Part shown: positions 21,721-35,559 of the stretch, one piece after another | Layout: every line of letters starts with the position of its first letter | Numbering within the stretch: position 1 is the first letter of the stretch | Origin: Oopsacas minuta | Taxonomy: Eukaryota > Porifera > Hexactinellida > Lyssacinosida > Leucopsacidae | Length of the DNA: 64,000 nt | Assembly (NCBI GenBank): GCA_024704765.1 | Contig: JAKMXF010000055.1 | Location: 720,643-784,642 of the forward strand | Direction: 5' to 3' | The notes under the pieces: generated by a model | Seen by the model: the letters and a program-made list of their open reading frames with translations, nothing else | Databases searched by the model: none | What the model was told of the DNA's origin: nothing | Position numbers and translations under genes: made by a program

Positions 21721-22760
21721 TACATACTTTGAAAAGCGGAAATATATAAATAAAAATTCAGTGAACTGGGTCCAAATTTATAGGCAAAGATACCAAAGTG
21801 ACTGAGGCGATTGTGGCTCAGAACAGTTCGCAACTGAATTTGAATAGTCCATATTCTGTATATTTTAAGTATAATCCTGAAGCATAACTAGTAAACATGG
21901 GGACGAAGTAGATTCTATTGGGTACGAAGATATCCCTATCCGTACGAGTCTTTTTTCAGGATATAAAGAATATATATAGAAAATAGACTCTAAAAGTTTA
22001 CAATATTTCTTAACATCTTAGCAAAAATATTTTGATATATTACCCAGATCTGCAGCATATGGTAAATGAATTAATTTGTAGCTACGAAATATACACAAAT
22101 AGGTGATTAGATTGTATATTGACGATAAACATGTAAGCAATATCAATAAAATTGAAGGGGGTTGTGTAGTAAATCGAATGAAAATATCCTTTCTAAGTTT
22201 GATAAGTGAACAAATACGTTAAGATAAGCGAACAGTGCCATAACCAATGGTTTTCAGGTAAAGTTCATGGAGGAATTTTTGTGTGGCCCATATTTGTAAG
22301 GAAAAACCCTACTATATAGTCATTATATATCAAACTACTGGAAATTTAAACTGAGAACGAATATAACATATAATAGTTGATCTAAAAGCTATTCAATTAG
22401 CTACCCTACATTTACAACTCCAGTGATTGCTATTGGAACCAACTTTAGGCCCTGTAACATTCCAGTTAAGCGGTTCTGATAGTGTTGGGCTTATATTGAC
22501 TCAGTTCATATAGCTAGTGGATGAAAACAACGCATTAAATTATTTGTTGGAATGTATTAGGGGTTAGCCCTTTATTTGTGTATTTTGACATAACCAAAAA
22601 AGCTACTCTTTGGGAAGGATAATAGGTGACGAGAGGCCTAGATACTTTAGTGGGGTAATATTCTCGAGGCAGGGCATCACTAACTAGCGATTCCCGTTTT
22701 TCGCTCTGGAATTCAAAAATAGGGACAATCGGGACATTCACAGCGTGACTTATACATATA

Positions 22761-23664
22761 CAGTCAGGGGACAAAGTATTCGACCATACAAATATATCGT
22801 CATAAATTGTATACTCTTTCCCGCTCCTATATATTGTGTAGTCTATATTCGTAGCTGCTATCTAGTAATTTGTATAGAATAACATATGTTTTTCAAGAAT
22901 TTCAAAAAAATATTTTAGATTGACACTTTTTGAAGGTGTTAATTATTAATAATTATTAGATAATTATTGATAATCAAAATATGTGGTAATTCAAAACCTA
23001 TTAAGAATCTATAATTTCTGACTTGATATTTGAATTCTACTTAGGCGAGTTACCCCAGATTGAAATTTCAATGGGATTGAACAATTTTTGCCAAGGTTAT
23101 AGATGAATTTCAATTTGTGCCATTTGTGCCACCTTTTGCCCAAGGGGCACAAGTGGCCGTTACCAAGAGGTTATTTTGTAATTCAAGGGTTAGCATAGTC
23201 ATATAATCCGAAAATATTACTATGACTTATTCCTCCTAACCCTAGTTGATTTCCTTGTAGTGGCGCTTTTTCCAGCCACCAGTGTCACTTTTTGCAACAA
23301 GTGGCACAAATTGAAATTCATCTATAACTCTGGTAAAAATTGTTCAATCCGATTGGAAATTTCAATCTGGGGTAACTCGCCTACGTAGAATTCAAATATC
23401 AAGTCAGAAATTATAGATTCTTAATAGGTTTTGAATTACCACATATTTTGAATATCAATAATTATCTAATAATTATTAATAATTAACACCTTCAAAAAGT
23501 GTCAATCTAAAATATTTTTTGAAATTCTTGAAAAACATATGTTATTCTATACAAATTACTAGATAGCAGCTACGAATATAGACTACACAATATATAGGAG
23601 CGGGAAAGAGTATACAATTTATGAAAATATATTTGTGTGGTCGAATACTTTTGTCCCCTAACTG
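22761..23664. mobile_element. Fold-back Tc1/mariner-type MITE, copy 2
   Basis: A 904-bp element with TA on both sides (22759-22760, 23665-23666). It is nearly identical to copy 1 over its full length, arms and loop included, and differs by scattered substitutions and single-base gaps. It starts CAGTCAGGGGACAAAGTATT. No coding sequence. It lies in the huntingtin intron between exons b and c. Confidence 0.88.
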
Positions 23665-23666
23665 TA

Positions 23667-24440
23667 CATAGCCGCCCAACCGTCCAGGGATTTTGCATGC
23701 TTTAGTGACCTAAGACATAAACATTTTGTTATTGTGTAATTCATCAGTTCTTATTCAAGGAGGCATACAAAGACTACTGCCAATTACTTAAATATACGTT
23801 TCTCTTTTAAAAATATGTTCGCTATGCAGCAACTATATTTGAAACCGATATACATCTGTGTTCCCACTAACCTTCGGGGGCAACATCTGACAGGATAAAC
23901 ATGATGAGATCTACGTATAATAAGATGCCAGCATATATTCTGCATTACCCACTTGAAGGTCAACTTGGTTTATGAAAATATTTAAGTGTCTATTGATTAT
24001 TACACCTTATGAGCGTAGCGAGAGAAAAACAAATTGTGAGGGTAAAGTGTTTCAGGAAATGTAGAGGGAGAAAATGTTAGCTCAGTTTAGGGATATAACA
24101 CAAATAGGTGTATAGTTGGCTGGTGTGCATATACGTAAATTATGAAATACACTCATGAATGTTTGCATTGATCGTAGAAGAGTATTGATTAATGTTCAGA
24201 ATGTCTCATCTGTCTCTGTACCAAAATAACATTGAGGGATAAATGGAATGACACAAGTAACTCCAAGTTTAATCAATCCATGTGATAAAAATTTGAATCA
24301 GAGCCCGGTCAGACAATCGAGATCTGTATGTAGAATAACATAATAGAACATGGTAAAATGATTTATAGACTGATTTGGCTCAAAATATAAAGGACGGTTT
24401 CAAGTTAAATAACAGTGCGGAATAAGTAACGTTAACCGAT
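23667..24440. other. Intron sequence, no recognised gene
   Basis: No similarity or structure seen apart from a GAGCGTAGCGAGAG string at 24010. Confidence 0.4.
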
Positions 24441-24443
24441 TTC

Positions 24444-25345
24444 GGCTGAAGTGTTACGTTCGTATTGAAAAGGAACACTAAATTTCACTACTTCGTTTTA
24501 GCTAATACCCGCACCCATTTCGATATTTTAGAAACTCGTGAAGTGATACAATCAAAAAATTCCAAGCAGTATTCGGTTAATAGAAAATGCAGAGACGAAG
24601 TGGCTGTAATGCTTTACGCCAGAAATGTAATAAGAAACAGGCCAAAGAGTGATTTCCCTCAAAAGTGGTGAATTAGGACCTTTTTTTGAATATGGCTAGA
24701 ATAGCAAAATATATTTTCAATTTCGATTCTATTTGAATTCACTTTAGAGATTTTATTAGGATTCCCTATTGATTTTGCCACTGAAAGCTGGCTAATTAGG
24801 ATGATTTTGAAATTGGAAAAATATCTGTGTTCCGCCAGGATAATAACACTTTTTCGAATTTAGAATACTGTATATTCAATTTGGATAAATATATCAGTTT
24901 TTGGAACCTAAATACGATTTCCCCATAAAAATAACAAATTGATATACATTTAACTATTGAATTTAATTTTGGGTGAACTTAAAATCTGATTCCTTAGAAC
25001 TTTATTCATAAACTATGATTTTGCAATAAAGTCGAAATTAGCGGAGCTTTTATTTATTTTATTTGGGATGTAATTTCCCATCAAACTGAGAGTGCAAAGC
25101 TCTCTCACTTTTCGAAAACGATCCAGTAGCCAAGGCAATGGAGCAGAATTCGGAATAGAAATGCCCAGAATGACTGCTTCATGGCACAGCAATATTCAAA
25201 ATTCCTCTACAAAACTTATCACAGAAGTGTTCCGTTCGTAATTGAAAGAAACAGTTAATCTTAGCACTTGGTTTTAAACAATTCCCAGCAGCGAATTCTA
25301 AATTCCGACATCATTCATTTTGAAGTAATAAAATCACAAATCTAC
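24444..25345. repeat. Pair of diverged direct repeats
   Basis: About 120 bp from 24444 (GAAGTGTTACGTTCGTATTG and on) recurs in diverged form from about 25225 (GAAGTGTTCCGTTCGTAATT and on). Both then run through a TTTTA...CATTTCGATATTTTAGAA-like stretch. The first copy has an open frame of 68 codons; the second does not. Probably two relics of one non-coding repeat. Confidence 0.4.
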
Positions 25346-25349
25346 CTGA

Positions 25350-28300
25350 ATTAGTCGTTTAAGCTCGAAGAAACTAAAAATTTCGATGAAAAGATATTTC
25401 AAATATGAATAATTGCGTCAATTTTGGAGCCACACGGTTGGAAATAGCTGCATTCGATAGCTCAAACGATTTACCATACAATTTATATTGGACAAAAAGG
25501 TATCACTGGGGAGAGAATAACTGAACTTAACCAGTGACAAATGAAATCTTTGAGAGGTTGATAAATTGAGCCCTTTTTGGACATAAATGATTTCGTTCAA
25601 TCCCCTCTGCTTAGATATAAATATGAAGCCATATAGTTATAAAGATGCAGTCAAACATTGCAAAAGAGAAATTCTCCATTTTCATATATCGCTGAGCAGT
25701 GAATTTCATTTACGGAAACACATTGTTTCATTTTACGATGAGTTTTAGTTTTCTGAACACCATGATTAAAATAGAAAGACGAATGTGTTCAGATAATTGA
25801 GGGTATACTGTAACCTGTTCCAAAATCGAACGAGAATCTATCCTCTGGTTTTGTAGAATATATAAAAGCATTTGATTATGCTATAGCAGTGCATATGAAC
25901 AAATGATATCCTGAAATATTTGGAATGCATACCTGCCAACACTGCTGCATGTCAGACCAAGCGCCACAAACCCCCCGATGTTTCAAATTATTTCATTATA
26001 GAAGCTCACAGTTGAAATTCGGACTACTTTGCAATAGTAATCTTATAGTGGATATTCTTTACTTTGTGTATTTATGTTCAATAAACAAAATGTAAATATT
26101 TGTGTTTACGAACTCCAGTTCAACCAGTTTCAAATCATTGAAAGAATATCATGTTAGCACATTTATCCTCTGATTACTTCAATACTCGAACAGTGGTTAC
26201 ACATTCATATTGTTTGCCATTATTATGGATAATACGGAGGCAGAGGGGTGGAGTGCAGGCCACATTTGGTGAGGCCAATAGATATTATGGCACAAATGTT
26301 CGAACGTACAAATGTACTGATCCCATCAAAAGTCATATTCTTTTGAAGACGGCGTTGTGAACAACATTCTTTGTTTGTAAAATGGAGAAATATAATTAGA
26401 AATATTACATAAGAAGTGCAACAAATTTACTAATCATGGCCAACTAAAATCTAATTTTATCAGAGTTACTTCAAATTATTAGTGATCTTCTAGCTGAATA
26501 GATGTTGTATGTACGTGGTAACATAGACCCCGAACAAGGGGCTCAATACCCGCTCTTTAGATAACAGCCCCATAGAGCTAATACCAATATTAGGTGTGGC
26601 CCCTGGCAAGTTCAAATTGTTTGAAAGTTCCGCGCCACTGGGTGGGAATAAAGCTAAGCTAACGGAAGAAATTTGTGGGATATAGTTCATTTTATGAATA
26701 AATTCAACCCCTACAGCATGGGATCAGCTGATCTCAAGAGGGTAATAACACTCGCCATATAACCGAAAAAATACTTGTCCGATTACGAAATTTCCTAGTT
26801 AGAGGTCCGGTCCTGGCTACCCCTAAGTTATTGTGGTCCAAAGGCAATTTCAGTAACTGGTGCTTGCTAAGTTAATAAATAGGACAAATTTGAAATAATT
26901 TTGCTTTTCTAGCATGACGACATGCATTTCTACAACAATGTAGTATATTAATCTGGAGTGAAGTGAAATTTATACATTTACATGTGTAAAGCTGACAGAT
27001 ATCGATATTTAAGGATGTTAAAATATATGGAATACTTTGAAATCTGCAAAATTTAGATTGAACAAAAATTTTAGGTAAACGAGTTGTCCGTTAGACACCC
27101 AAAGTATTACTTCTCATACGACAAGAATACATTTCCTTGTGGAGCATTAGCCATAGAAATTTAGAAACATGGATATGAGTGAGAACTACTATACTATAGT
27201 TAAAATATTGTAGAAATAACTATATTTCAGGGACATACATTGCAGGTTGGTGAGGGGTGACACCCCAACTTTTCTATAAACTGGTTAGAAATACGAGACT
27301 GTTGGTAACCCTAGTCTACTGGAGTGGTCTTTACCTGGAAGCAGGGGAGTAGTGTAGGGGATTTATAGGAGAACGCCATCCCCCACTAGTTTATTGTTAA
27401 ACACAATTAATTGGATAAATGAAATATTATTCAGAGTCCTAGCGAGGATATTTTGAAGCATGGTTATTTACTACTGAATACCTCCAAAAAGCTATTGTAC
27501 CCTTTAAACACAAGTTATAAATGGCATGAGTCAATAGTGTTTACAGTACAATCATGGCATTCTAAAGATCCTACCTACATTAACAAACAACGTACTTATT
27601 TATCTTGTATGGTTCTAGCTAAATTGATAATAAAGTGATGGATCATCGTTACAAATTGTATTTAAGTCATTTCTCACTTTCATGCAACCTTACAACTAAT
27701 AATCCTGGCGAGTATCCTAGTGTTATAGCTTAATATAGTCAATATACGCACCTTGAATTCCCTCAAATAGTAGTCAACCACTCATTCAAAATTTCTCACC
27801 CTACCTTGAATTCATCGGTGTAGAATACAGTTGTGATAGTGATATCGATCAGCTTTGTAATTGCTGAATCGCCATCACTGGTTAGGCAATGTCTTGTATT
27901 AGTTGCATAATAACTTTGTTACAAATTTGTTACTCTACATCTAAATCAAGTTACACTGGTAATTTGGGGAAAAAATTATGGAGGTACACATAATGGCTAT
28001 CAGAGTCATGTATAATAACTTGACATTGACCAAATTTTTCAATTCAAACCCCCCCAAGTCCAGATGAAATTGACTCAGTATGGACAGTTTTAGACAGAAA
28101 AGTGTAAATATGGCACACACATCGATAGATCTCAGGGCAATCTAAAGATTAGAATAGTTTTATGATTTGCATTATCAAATTGGAGAGCATTAGGCCATTA
28201 TCGCCATTTGTGGAACTGACGGACCAAATTTTCGAAATTTTTGGCGAAATTTATGTCAAACTCCCAAAAAGATATTCCCTAAAGAAATATTACCGAGGAA

Positions 28301-29214
28301 TGTTATCGTACATCCTCATTACTGCTTGTTTGGTTGTCCCTTATCAATATCATTAAGAAGCATTCCCAACTTCTTCCCACCAACTTCCATCTTATCATTC
28401 TGTTAGAACTAACACATAAATTTTAGCATGCATACTTCATCTCAATCAGGCCGAGAGTAACAAACTTTGAATTGGTCCGGTTAAAAGTAGTATTGGGATG
28501 AAAATGACCCTGCACAAATCTCACTTAGTATAGGAACAGTACAGAAGCACCAAATTACCCATTCCTCAACTAGGGTGGTTTACAAAAGTTGTACTGTACA
28601 AGGACAGTATATAGAATAATGAAAGAACAAATAAAATAATCGTCCGGGTATTCTCGCCGAAATTGAAAAACATAGACGAGTATTGACCGAAAATAATGAC
28701 ACCTTTGGCGAACATGCTCTGGATTGAGTAAGTTTCTATATTCGTCCACTCTTGATTCAGCTGTTGACTATCCTCGATTGCGAATGTCCGTTTTTTGCTA
28801 AGAGATGATCATTAACTTGGAGGTAAGACTAATTTTACGATTTCAACTGCAAGAAAGAGGAATTGGCATGGAGAAGAAAAAGATATTACCTCATTCACTT
28901 GCAATTAAGTAAGTATGCAGTGGTGTATCTAAGGGGGGGCTAGTGGTGGCTACCCTCACTCCAGGTTTTATCGCAATTCATCTGCCCCGATTGTTTTAAG
29001 AAATTAGGATGAAAGCATGACTAAAGATTTAACATTGGATGTGCTAATTCATATAACGAAAAATGTTCTTACACAGTTACACAAGTGCTTGTCAATAGGT
29101 ATGCCAAGCTTTATTTAGCGCGACAGGACAAAGCATAATACACGGACCAAAGTTTGGGACAGGTACTTCATCATGTAATATTCATGCTCCGAAAATAATA
29201 GATTCAATATTTCT
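25350..29214. other. Intron sequence, no recognised gene
   Basis: Small open frames here have no recognisable content. A hAT-like solo end, CAGTGGTGTATCTAAGGG, starts at 28919 without a visible partner. Confidence 0.35.
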
Positions 29215-29345
29215 TCTACATGCAGTGAAGCCTCTGGAATCGAGAACCTCTAAAATCGGGGCACTAGAATTTCGCGATAATATTTCCAACACAAATAAAC
29301 CTCTGGAATCGGGGAAATAGCGACAATCGGAGAATAGGGACAAAC
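29215..29345. repeat. Pogo-like end fragments (CCTCTGGAATCGG)
   Basis: CAGTGAAGCCTCTGGAATCG at about 29224 and a second CCTCTGGAATCGGGG near 29302 resemble the end CAGTGAAACCTCTGGAATCG seen in reverse at 34605. No open element remains. Confidence 0.4.
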
Positions 29346-31839
29346 CCTGAAAATCTAATTCTTTCAGCTTGTATAGACCTAATATTAAAATCCCCAACGC
29401 AATCAGGGCATCAGAGATGAATAGAACTTCCCATGATTGAAAATGTTTTGCACAGAGGTATATAAATTGATTATCAGATCTGTGAAAAATCCTTTTCACT
29501 GAGCATTTTCTTTATCAGAAAATGGAATAGGATTTTCGCCGTCTAACCATTACGGCAGTTAGGTACAGCATCTAGCTGGCTAATCAGCTGTAATGAGAAG
29601 AAAGTTAATTAAAACATGTGATGGACAGAATATGGACAAAGTAAGACGCGATGCGGCGTCATACTGTTAGTTTTGACAATAAAATATGAGTGACTATATT
29701 CTGAGTAAGAATATAGTCGAGATATTACTAAACAAATTCTCTTTTCGAGGATATCAGCATAGCCATAATGTCTGGTGCCTGAATTCGACCAATTAAATTC
29801 CAGCATTTTTAGAATTCTTGAATCGTTGAAATCCTTGGTTTGACAATATATAGTCTGGTGAACAGTCGTGGATAGCGTAGCTCACGGTTTAGATTTACAA
29901 TACTTCAAAAATTCCCAAAATTTAGCTTTCAGGAAATTCCAATATTAATATTTCAGGCATGTTAAGTAAGAAAGTAGATTGTCAAGGGCCTTAGCTTGTA
30001 AATATATGGAAGAAGCCCATCGGTGAGTTTTCCTTGCAAATATTTTTTAGATCTGCTTTCATACATATAAACAATAACACATAAGCCGACATGGCTTTAA
30101 AGTTAACCTCTTCTTATATGCTACTGTGTTAATGAGAATTAGAATTGGACTCAAACTTGTTCTTAAAGTTGTTGGTGAGTTAGGAAAGAGTTCATCTTAG
30201 TTTTAATGATAGATCGGATAGAATAATAGTTTTACACTCAGATAGGCCTCCTTTGGAGGATTTATACGTGAGAAGGAATAATATAGGATATTTTCCCATA
30301 CATGCGGATGTGACTTCTTTCTTGTGTACTCACTAGTAGTTTTGAGGTTAAAAACTTATATTGTAAACAGATAATTTCGCCCTCATCTAATTGAAATCCC
30401 GAAAAATGACTGAGCAGCACCTCATTCAGATGCATTAGGTTTCAGAAAGGAACCCCAAGCTTCTTTATTGTTCAATATCAGGAATAAATTTGCCAGACTT
30501 TAAAATTCAGAATATAAATATAAATTTGCTAGAACAGAGGTCTAATCATTTAATTTCACTAACTACTAACTGTGTGAGATAGTACAGGTCAGAAGCAGTT
30601 GAATTAGAATATTTAGGTATATTAGGGAAGAAATATTGTTGTAAACATTAAAAGGGACTGTACTTTACGCTTGTGCACAAAAGTAAGGGCCAAAAGGTCT
30701 GAAAGTATATAATTGAATAAAGGTTATGTCGAGAACTAATGTTTTCATACAAAAGTTTAGTGCAGAAATGAGACAAATAGAAATGAAGTCACCAAAATCG
30801 TAGTCATCTGCTCAAAAATAAAATAACCTCTATAGGAGATCCATTTGGCATGTAATAGACAATACATTAAAATGCTTTATTTAAATGTCCGGGATTAGAG
30901 GGGAACCCGGATCTTGGATGGTTCGACAGTATTATATGTGGGTGTTCACACTCCTGACCATATTCGTTAGTGTACTACCCGATCATGATGTCCTTCATTG
31001 CAAAGTACTGGAGGGAAGTGACCGAAGATTTCAAATACATCAATTACTCGGACTTCTGAATTCAGATTAATTGATTACTAAAGTGATCTGACACCCATGA
31101 GCGACGCTGCCAAATGTGGCGGGGGATCCGCTCCTCTAAGCCAGTTGAGATATTTTTTGCTAAGATAATACATCTAATATGAATAAGCAACGCAGCCCTA
31201 GGCGCGAGATCTGCTTAAAGTACATTTACGATCATCCAAATACTTTTATACTATTCTTAGCTGTTTGACAACTCTTAATGATGTAAAAATTACAGTGCAA
31301 ACAATCTATTCAAATCAAAATGTAAGTAAACAATATTTTGTATTACAGTTGTATGATATAACAATATTAGGAATACATTCATTCTTCTACTGAACATTCA
31401 TAATTAACAACGATAACTCTCTATCAATACTGAAATAAACTCAATAAATTTTAATTTCCGTATTAAGTATCGAATTAAACACAATATAAATACAACGTAA
31501 GTGAACAAGAAACCAATTCAATCCGCCTCCGAGGGTAAATATGTGCTACACAGAACCTACACTAACATTTCGAGAATAATTGGCGAATCTTTGTCTGCTT
31601 TGAAGCTTTTCTGCCACCTAACCTTCTCCTAGCCTTCTTCATGGGCAAAATGCAGCGTAGAAATAAATATTCCATGCGAGTAAAAGTAAAATCTCTAAAA
31701 AGTGCACACCATTGGAACCAACAAAAGCTCAACTTTAGAGAGGGGTTCAGGATAAGCAATATATAGAAGAGTGAAATATTTTAACGTTACAGTGTGAATA
31801 GCAATACGAAACAATAGTATGAAAAATATGAACTACATA
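29346..31839. other. Intron sequence, no recognised gene
   Basis: Nothing recognisable on either strand. The open frame 30885-31070 begins with an ATG but has no family resemblance. Confidence 0.35.
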
Positions 31840-32040
31840 TCAGGGCGTTCAATAAGGCTTGCAGGTCATGATATATCTTAGGAATTAGTCAAGTAATATC
31901 CCAAACTTTCATGTATTATAAGCCCATATAGTTAAACTCCATATACTGAAAGTTTCAAGCTTATTCAATACAAATTATGAATTTTTGAGAAAGTTACGTA
32001 AAGTCAATTTATACCCACTGTTGAATTTATGGCTTGAAAG

Positions 32041-34370
32041 GATGATAATTTCATCCTCAAATGGCGAGCTTACATAGAGTTTCGCACAATACTCAAGATC
32101 CAGCCCGTACAGATCTTCAGCGAGTTACAGGAGATATTGTGCGTGGATTGCCCTTCCAGATCAGCAGTACAGCGATGGACTGGCCGTTTTAGATCTGATG
32201 ATGCTGATGTAACAGATTTTCCTCGATCTGGAAGACCGGTATCCGCCACCACTTCAGAGAATATCGCACCCATTGAAAGTATGATCATGGAAGACAAGTG
32301 CATTACTGTCAATCAGTCAGAACAGAGTATGGAGATTCCACCGGAAACTATTCATACAATTCTGACAATTGAGCTTGGCTACCGATCGATTTGTGGGAAA
32401 TGGGTCTCGCATAAGCTCAGTGAGAATCAAAGTTGGATCGACTGAATATTGCCAATAAACTCTTGGAAACTTATGAGAACTGCGATTCTAGACGCCTAAC
32501 AGAGATTATCACTGGTGACGAGATGGGTCTACTAATCAACACCATATCACAAGTATAAAAAGCGATCATGGATGAGAGGCGACGAACAAGCGGTGAAAAT
32601 TCCTAGACCCGACTTCAGAAAACCTAAGATTATGTATACCATCTTCTTCAGTAGTCATGGAATTGTCTTGCAATTACAGGGTGTCTAATAAGTTCTGTTA
32701 TATATCAATTCCCCAAAGATTTCAAATTTATCCATTGTAAAGCCATGAAACCTTCTATTTTCTTAGGACTTATGTTCCTAATTACACATTACAAATATCA
32801 TTCAATATAGCCTCTCTTTTTATGAATCACGGAAGTTAGTCTGCCCCGAAACTGATGGACAGCTTTTCGCAGCTCCTCCTGTGGGATTTTCTGCCATTCA
32901 CTCAATAAACTAACTTTGAGGGACTCCAAACTCTTGTGAGATTTCGCACAGGCCCTGCTCTCCAAGTTTGCTCAAACAGAATAGTCGAGTAGGTTTTAAT
33001 CTGGGCTTGATGGTGGCCATTCATCCTTACTTATGAAATCGATATTTTGCTCTCGGAACCAACCCTGGGATACTTTTGAAGCATGTGCAGGCGCAGAGTC
33101 TTGTTGGTAAGTCTAAGGATGGTTTTGAAAGAGCTTCTCACCAGCAGACGCAATATCAGGCTCCAAGACCAGCTCTCTGTACGTCTGGGAGTTTATTTTC
33201 ACTCCTTGGGGGACAAAAATCAGGTTGTCCGTGAGTCTGCCGACACACCCACCCATACCATCAGAGAAAGAGGCTTCTACACTCTATCAATGTACTTGAT
33301 GCTATCTGGGATATCCTGACTTCGAGAAGCAAGTATACGGTCGTTTTGACGATTGCTTGCCTCCTCAACCGTGAACAGCTTCTCATCTGAGAAGAAAATC
33401 TGATCTTCAGTCCCAGGAGCGAATCAGGCTTTCAGTTGTATGCATCTTTCGAGTCGCTTACGACGTATGGAGTCGTTAAGATGGTGTACGTTTTTCATCT
33501 TATAGGACTTCATTCCTAGGTCCTCTACAACCAATTTCCGCATCATTTTGTGATTGACACAGAATTCACAAGACATTTTGCGCATTGAACGCCGTGGATT
33601 TCTCAGGATTCGACATCTGACACTATTCTTCAGGGCTGGTGTGCGAGCGGATCTTGGACGACCAACTCGTTTCCTGTCAGACACACTCCCAGTCTCTATA
33701 TAGCGTTTTATTGTGCGATAGATCAGCATGGGATTAACTTTATCATTTTTAAGCCTTTTTAGAATTTCACTGTTCCTAAACCCAGATTCGTGAAAAGTGA
33801 CAATTTTTGGACGAATTTCTTCCAACATGATTTTCTGGTAAATCATCAACTTGAATGATATATACTTAGTATAATTCGAAAGAGCGCCAAAAATGGTACA
33901 AGAAAATCTGGAAGATTACTTTATAAGTATATTAAGAGCTACTGTCTAAGGCGCGAAAATGTATAACAGAACTTATTAGACACCCTGTACCTTGTGAGAG
34001 CGGCAAGGCTGTTACTGCTACTTTCTATACAGAGCAAGTGCTTCCAAATTTGATAAAAAATATAGAAAAGTACCGCCCTAAAACCGGAATTCGAGGAATG
34101 AAGATTTTAATTGATAACGCCAGTTCCCATACAGCTAAGCTACCAAAAATTTCGTGGACGTAGAAGGGTTAGAATTACTTCCCCATCCACCATACTCACC
34201 AAACCTAGCTCGTGTGATTTTTAGCTATTCCTCAAGCTTAAAATCTACCTTCAAGGCAAAGATTTTAACGCATTACAAGCACTCGGAAGTGGCATGTACC
34301 AGTACTTCAAATCCATCCCCGAAGAAGAGTACAGAAATGTGATTTCCAAGTGGGTGAAAGGTTAAAACTC
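32041..34370 (+). pseudogene. mariner transposase, DD34D, interrupted
   Basis: The N-terminal part reads CPSRSAVQRWTGRFRS, then DFPRSGRPVSATTSENI, the linker typical of mariner transposases. The first catalytic Asp is in TGDE. The second is in ILIDNASSH. The third block begins LLPHPPYSPN, and 34 residues separate the second Asp from the place of the third, where a frame change puts SCDF in the next frame. Several stops (after TISQV, in the linker, and after DF) and the insertion at 32677 make it inactive. The last part, EEEYRNVISKWV, is the usual C-terminal region. Confidence 0.82.
32677..33987 (-). mobile_element. DD37D (maT-type) element inserted in the mariner
   Basis: The 1311-bp element has inverted ends CAGGGTGTCTAATAAGTTCT (26-27 bp nearly perfect) and TA on each side (32675-32676, 33988-33989). 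The transposase is on the minus strand. From about 33849 an open N-terminal half carries paired helix-turn-helix segments (LIYRTIKRYIETGSVSDRK, then RVGRPRSARTPALKN). Then in other frames follow FFSDEKLFTVEEASNRQN (first Asp), LMVWVGVS, TYQQDSAPAHASKVSQGWF (second Asp) and WPPSSPD-stop-NLLDYS (third Asp). I count 37 residues between the last two, so DD37D. At least three stops and two frame changes break it. This is the youngest insertion in the region. Confidence 0.85.
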
Positions 34371-34512
34371 TGTGCATCTGTAGAAGGGGATTACTTTGAA
34401 TGAATGATATAGTGAATTAGTGTGTATAGTGTTTGTATCATATTCTATGAGATCACCGGAAGACCTATTGAACACCCTAGTATATACGGAAATTTGTGAT
34501 TTTGACACAAAA

Positions 34513-34605
34513 TCACACTGAAACCCAGAATCGGAGAATTTCCACAATCGGAGTGTCAGAAATTTCCCCAGTATCCCGCATGCTCCGATTCCAGAGGTTT
34601 CACTG
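34513..34605. repeat. Short pogo-like inverted repeat
   Basis: ACTGAAACCCAGAATCGGAG on the left and, in reverse complement, CAGTGAAACCTCTGGAATCG on the right enclose about 93 bp. TA follows the right end. It lies 32 bp after the mariner end and contains no frame. Confidence 0.45.
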
Positions 34606-34606
34606 T

Positions 34607-35550
34607 AATTGGTAGAATTTCATACAAAAATGTTCGAGAAGTTTTCATCATTTTTCATTCCAAGGTTAAGCCTAGCATGATTAGTCTTCCGTCGTATATA
34701 CGCCAAGGTAGCCATGTATTTTGCTGGTTAGTGTACGTGTGGACAATCAAAGATTAGGTAACTATAAATATGAGTGTGGTGTGTTCAGGGCTATATTAGG
34801 AATTTTGGGGCTGCACTTATTTTGGCATGGACATTCTTGGGATGGCAATTATGCAGCAGCAAAATATTGATCATATAGAAGTGTAAGACTTAACGTCGAT
34901 AAATTGTATCCTATGGCTACTAAATGGCCCTTTTAGTGCAGACAGAAAACCCTTTGGTGTATTAATTAACTGTGTCAGCCGCATTCTTTCTTATTGCTAA
35001 ATGCGTAGGTCAGGCACGTAAGGGAGTATATTACAAAAATATTTGACACCAATTATGCAGCAATAATTCCTTTATGATATAAAAACACAAATATATATAA
35101 ATATACATATATATCTCGAAACTGAACCAGGTGCTAAAATTGTGAAGTAACAAGTAAAGTGAGTATTATTGCTGAAATTTGGGAAAATTTCATCCACCAA
35201 TGTATTCATGAATATGTATAGCAACTTGTATCAAAGCCTAAGGATATATCATCAAGCAAGAAATATAAATAGAATATATTGATTGCTACTTAAGAATTTA
35301 GTAAGCGCCCGTATATGTATTTTCGATAAAAGTCTCAGACAAACATAAGCGAAAGAGTTTAAGAGGTTTTCAATGAAATGTTCGCGTCCGTTCCTCGCTA
35401 ATTTGAATGTGTGCTCTGCAAATTTGATATTGGTGATCCTACAGTGTGATAAAAGAAACACATTTGTGGCCGTCTTAACCATATATTTCATACAAATTCA
35501 AAATGCTAGAATTGTTATGTCAGATAAGATTCTTCTAACTCAATAAACGA
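34607..35550. other. Intron sequence, no recognised gene
   Basis: An ATG-started minus-strand frame of 79 codons at 35252-35491 has no recognisable content. An AT microsatellite lies at about 35088-35113. Confidence 0.35.
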
Positions 35551-35559
35551 ATACATGGG

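Larger units (their letters stand above)
31840..34480 (+). mobile_element. mariner element (DD34D) split by a second element
   Basis: The ends are inverted: TCAGGGCGTTCAATAAGGCT on the left and, in reverse complement, CTAGGGTGTTCAATAGGTCT on the right. TA lies outside both ends (31838-31839, 34481-34482). Without the 1311-bp insertion and its duplicated TA the element is about 1.33 kb, the normal mariner size. The coding parts on both sides of the insertion join in frame: GIVLQL then PCESGKAVTATFYTEQ. Confidence 0.88.

Noticed and set aside
29182-29499. 105-codon minus-strand frame, at first considered a huntingtin exon
   Set aside because: It overlaps pogo-like CCTCTGGAATCGG repeats, and exons b and c already join in phase without it.
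33083-33319. Plus-strand open frame of 78 codons inside the DD37D element
   Set aside because: It is antisense to the catalytic part of the transposase on the minus strand.
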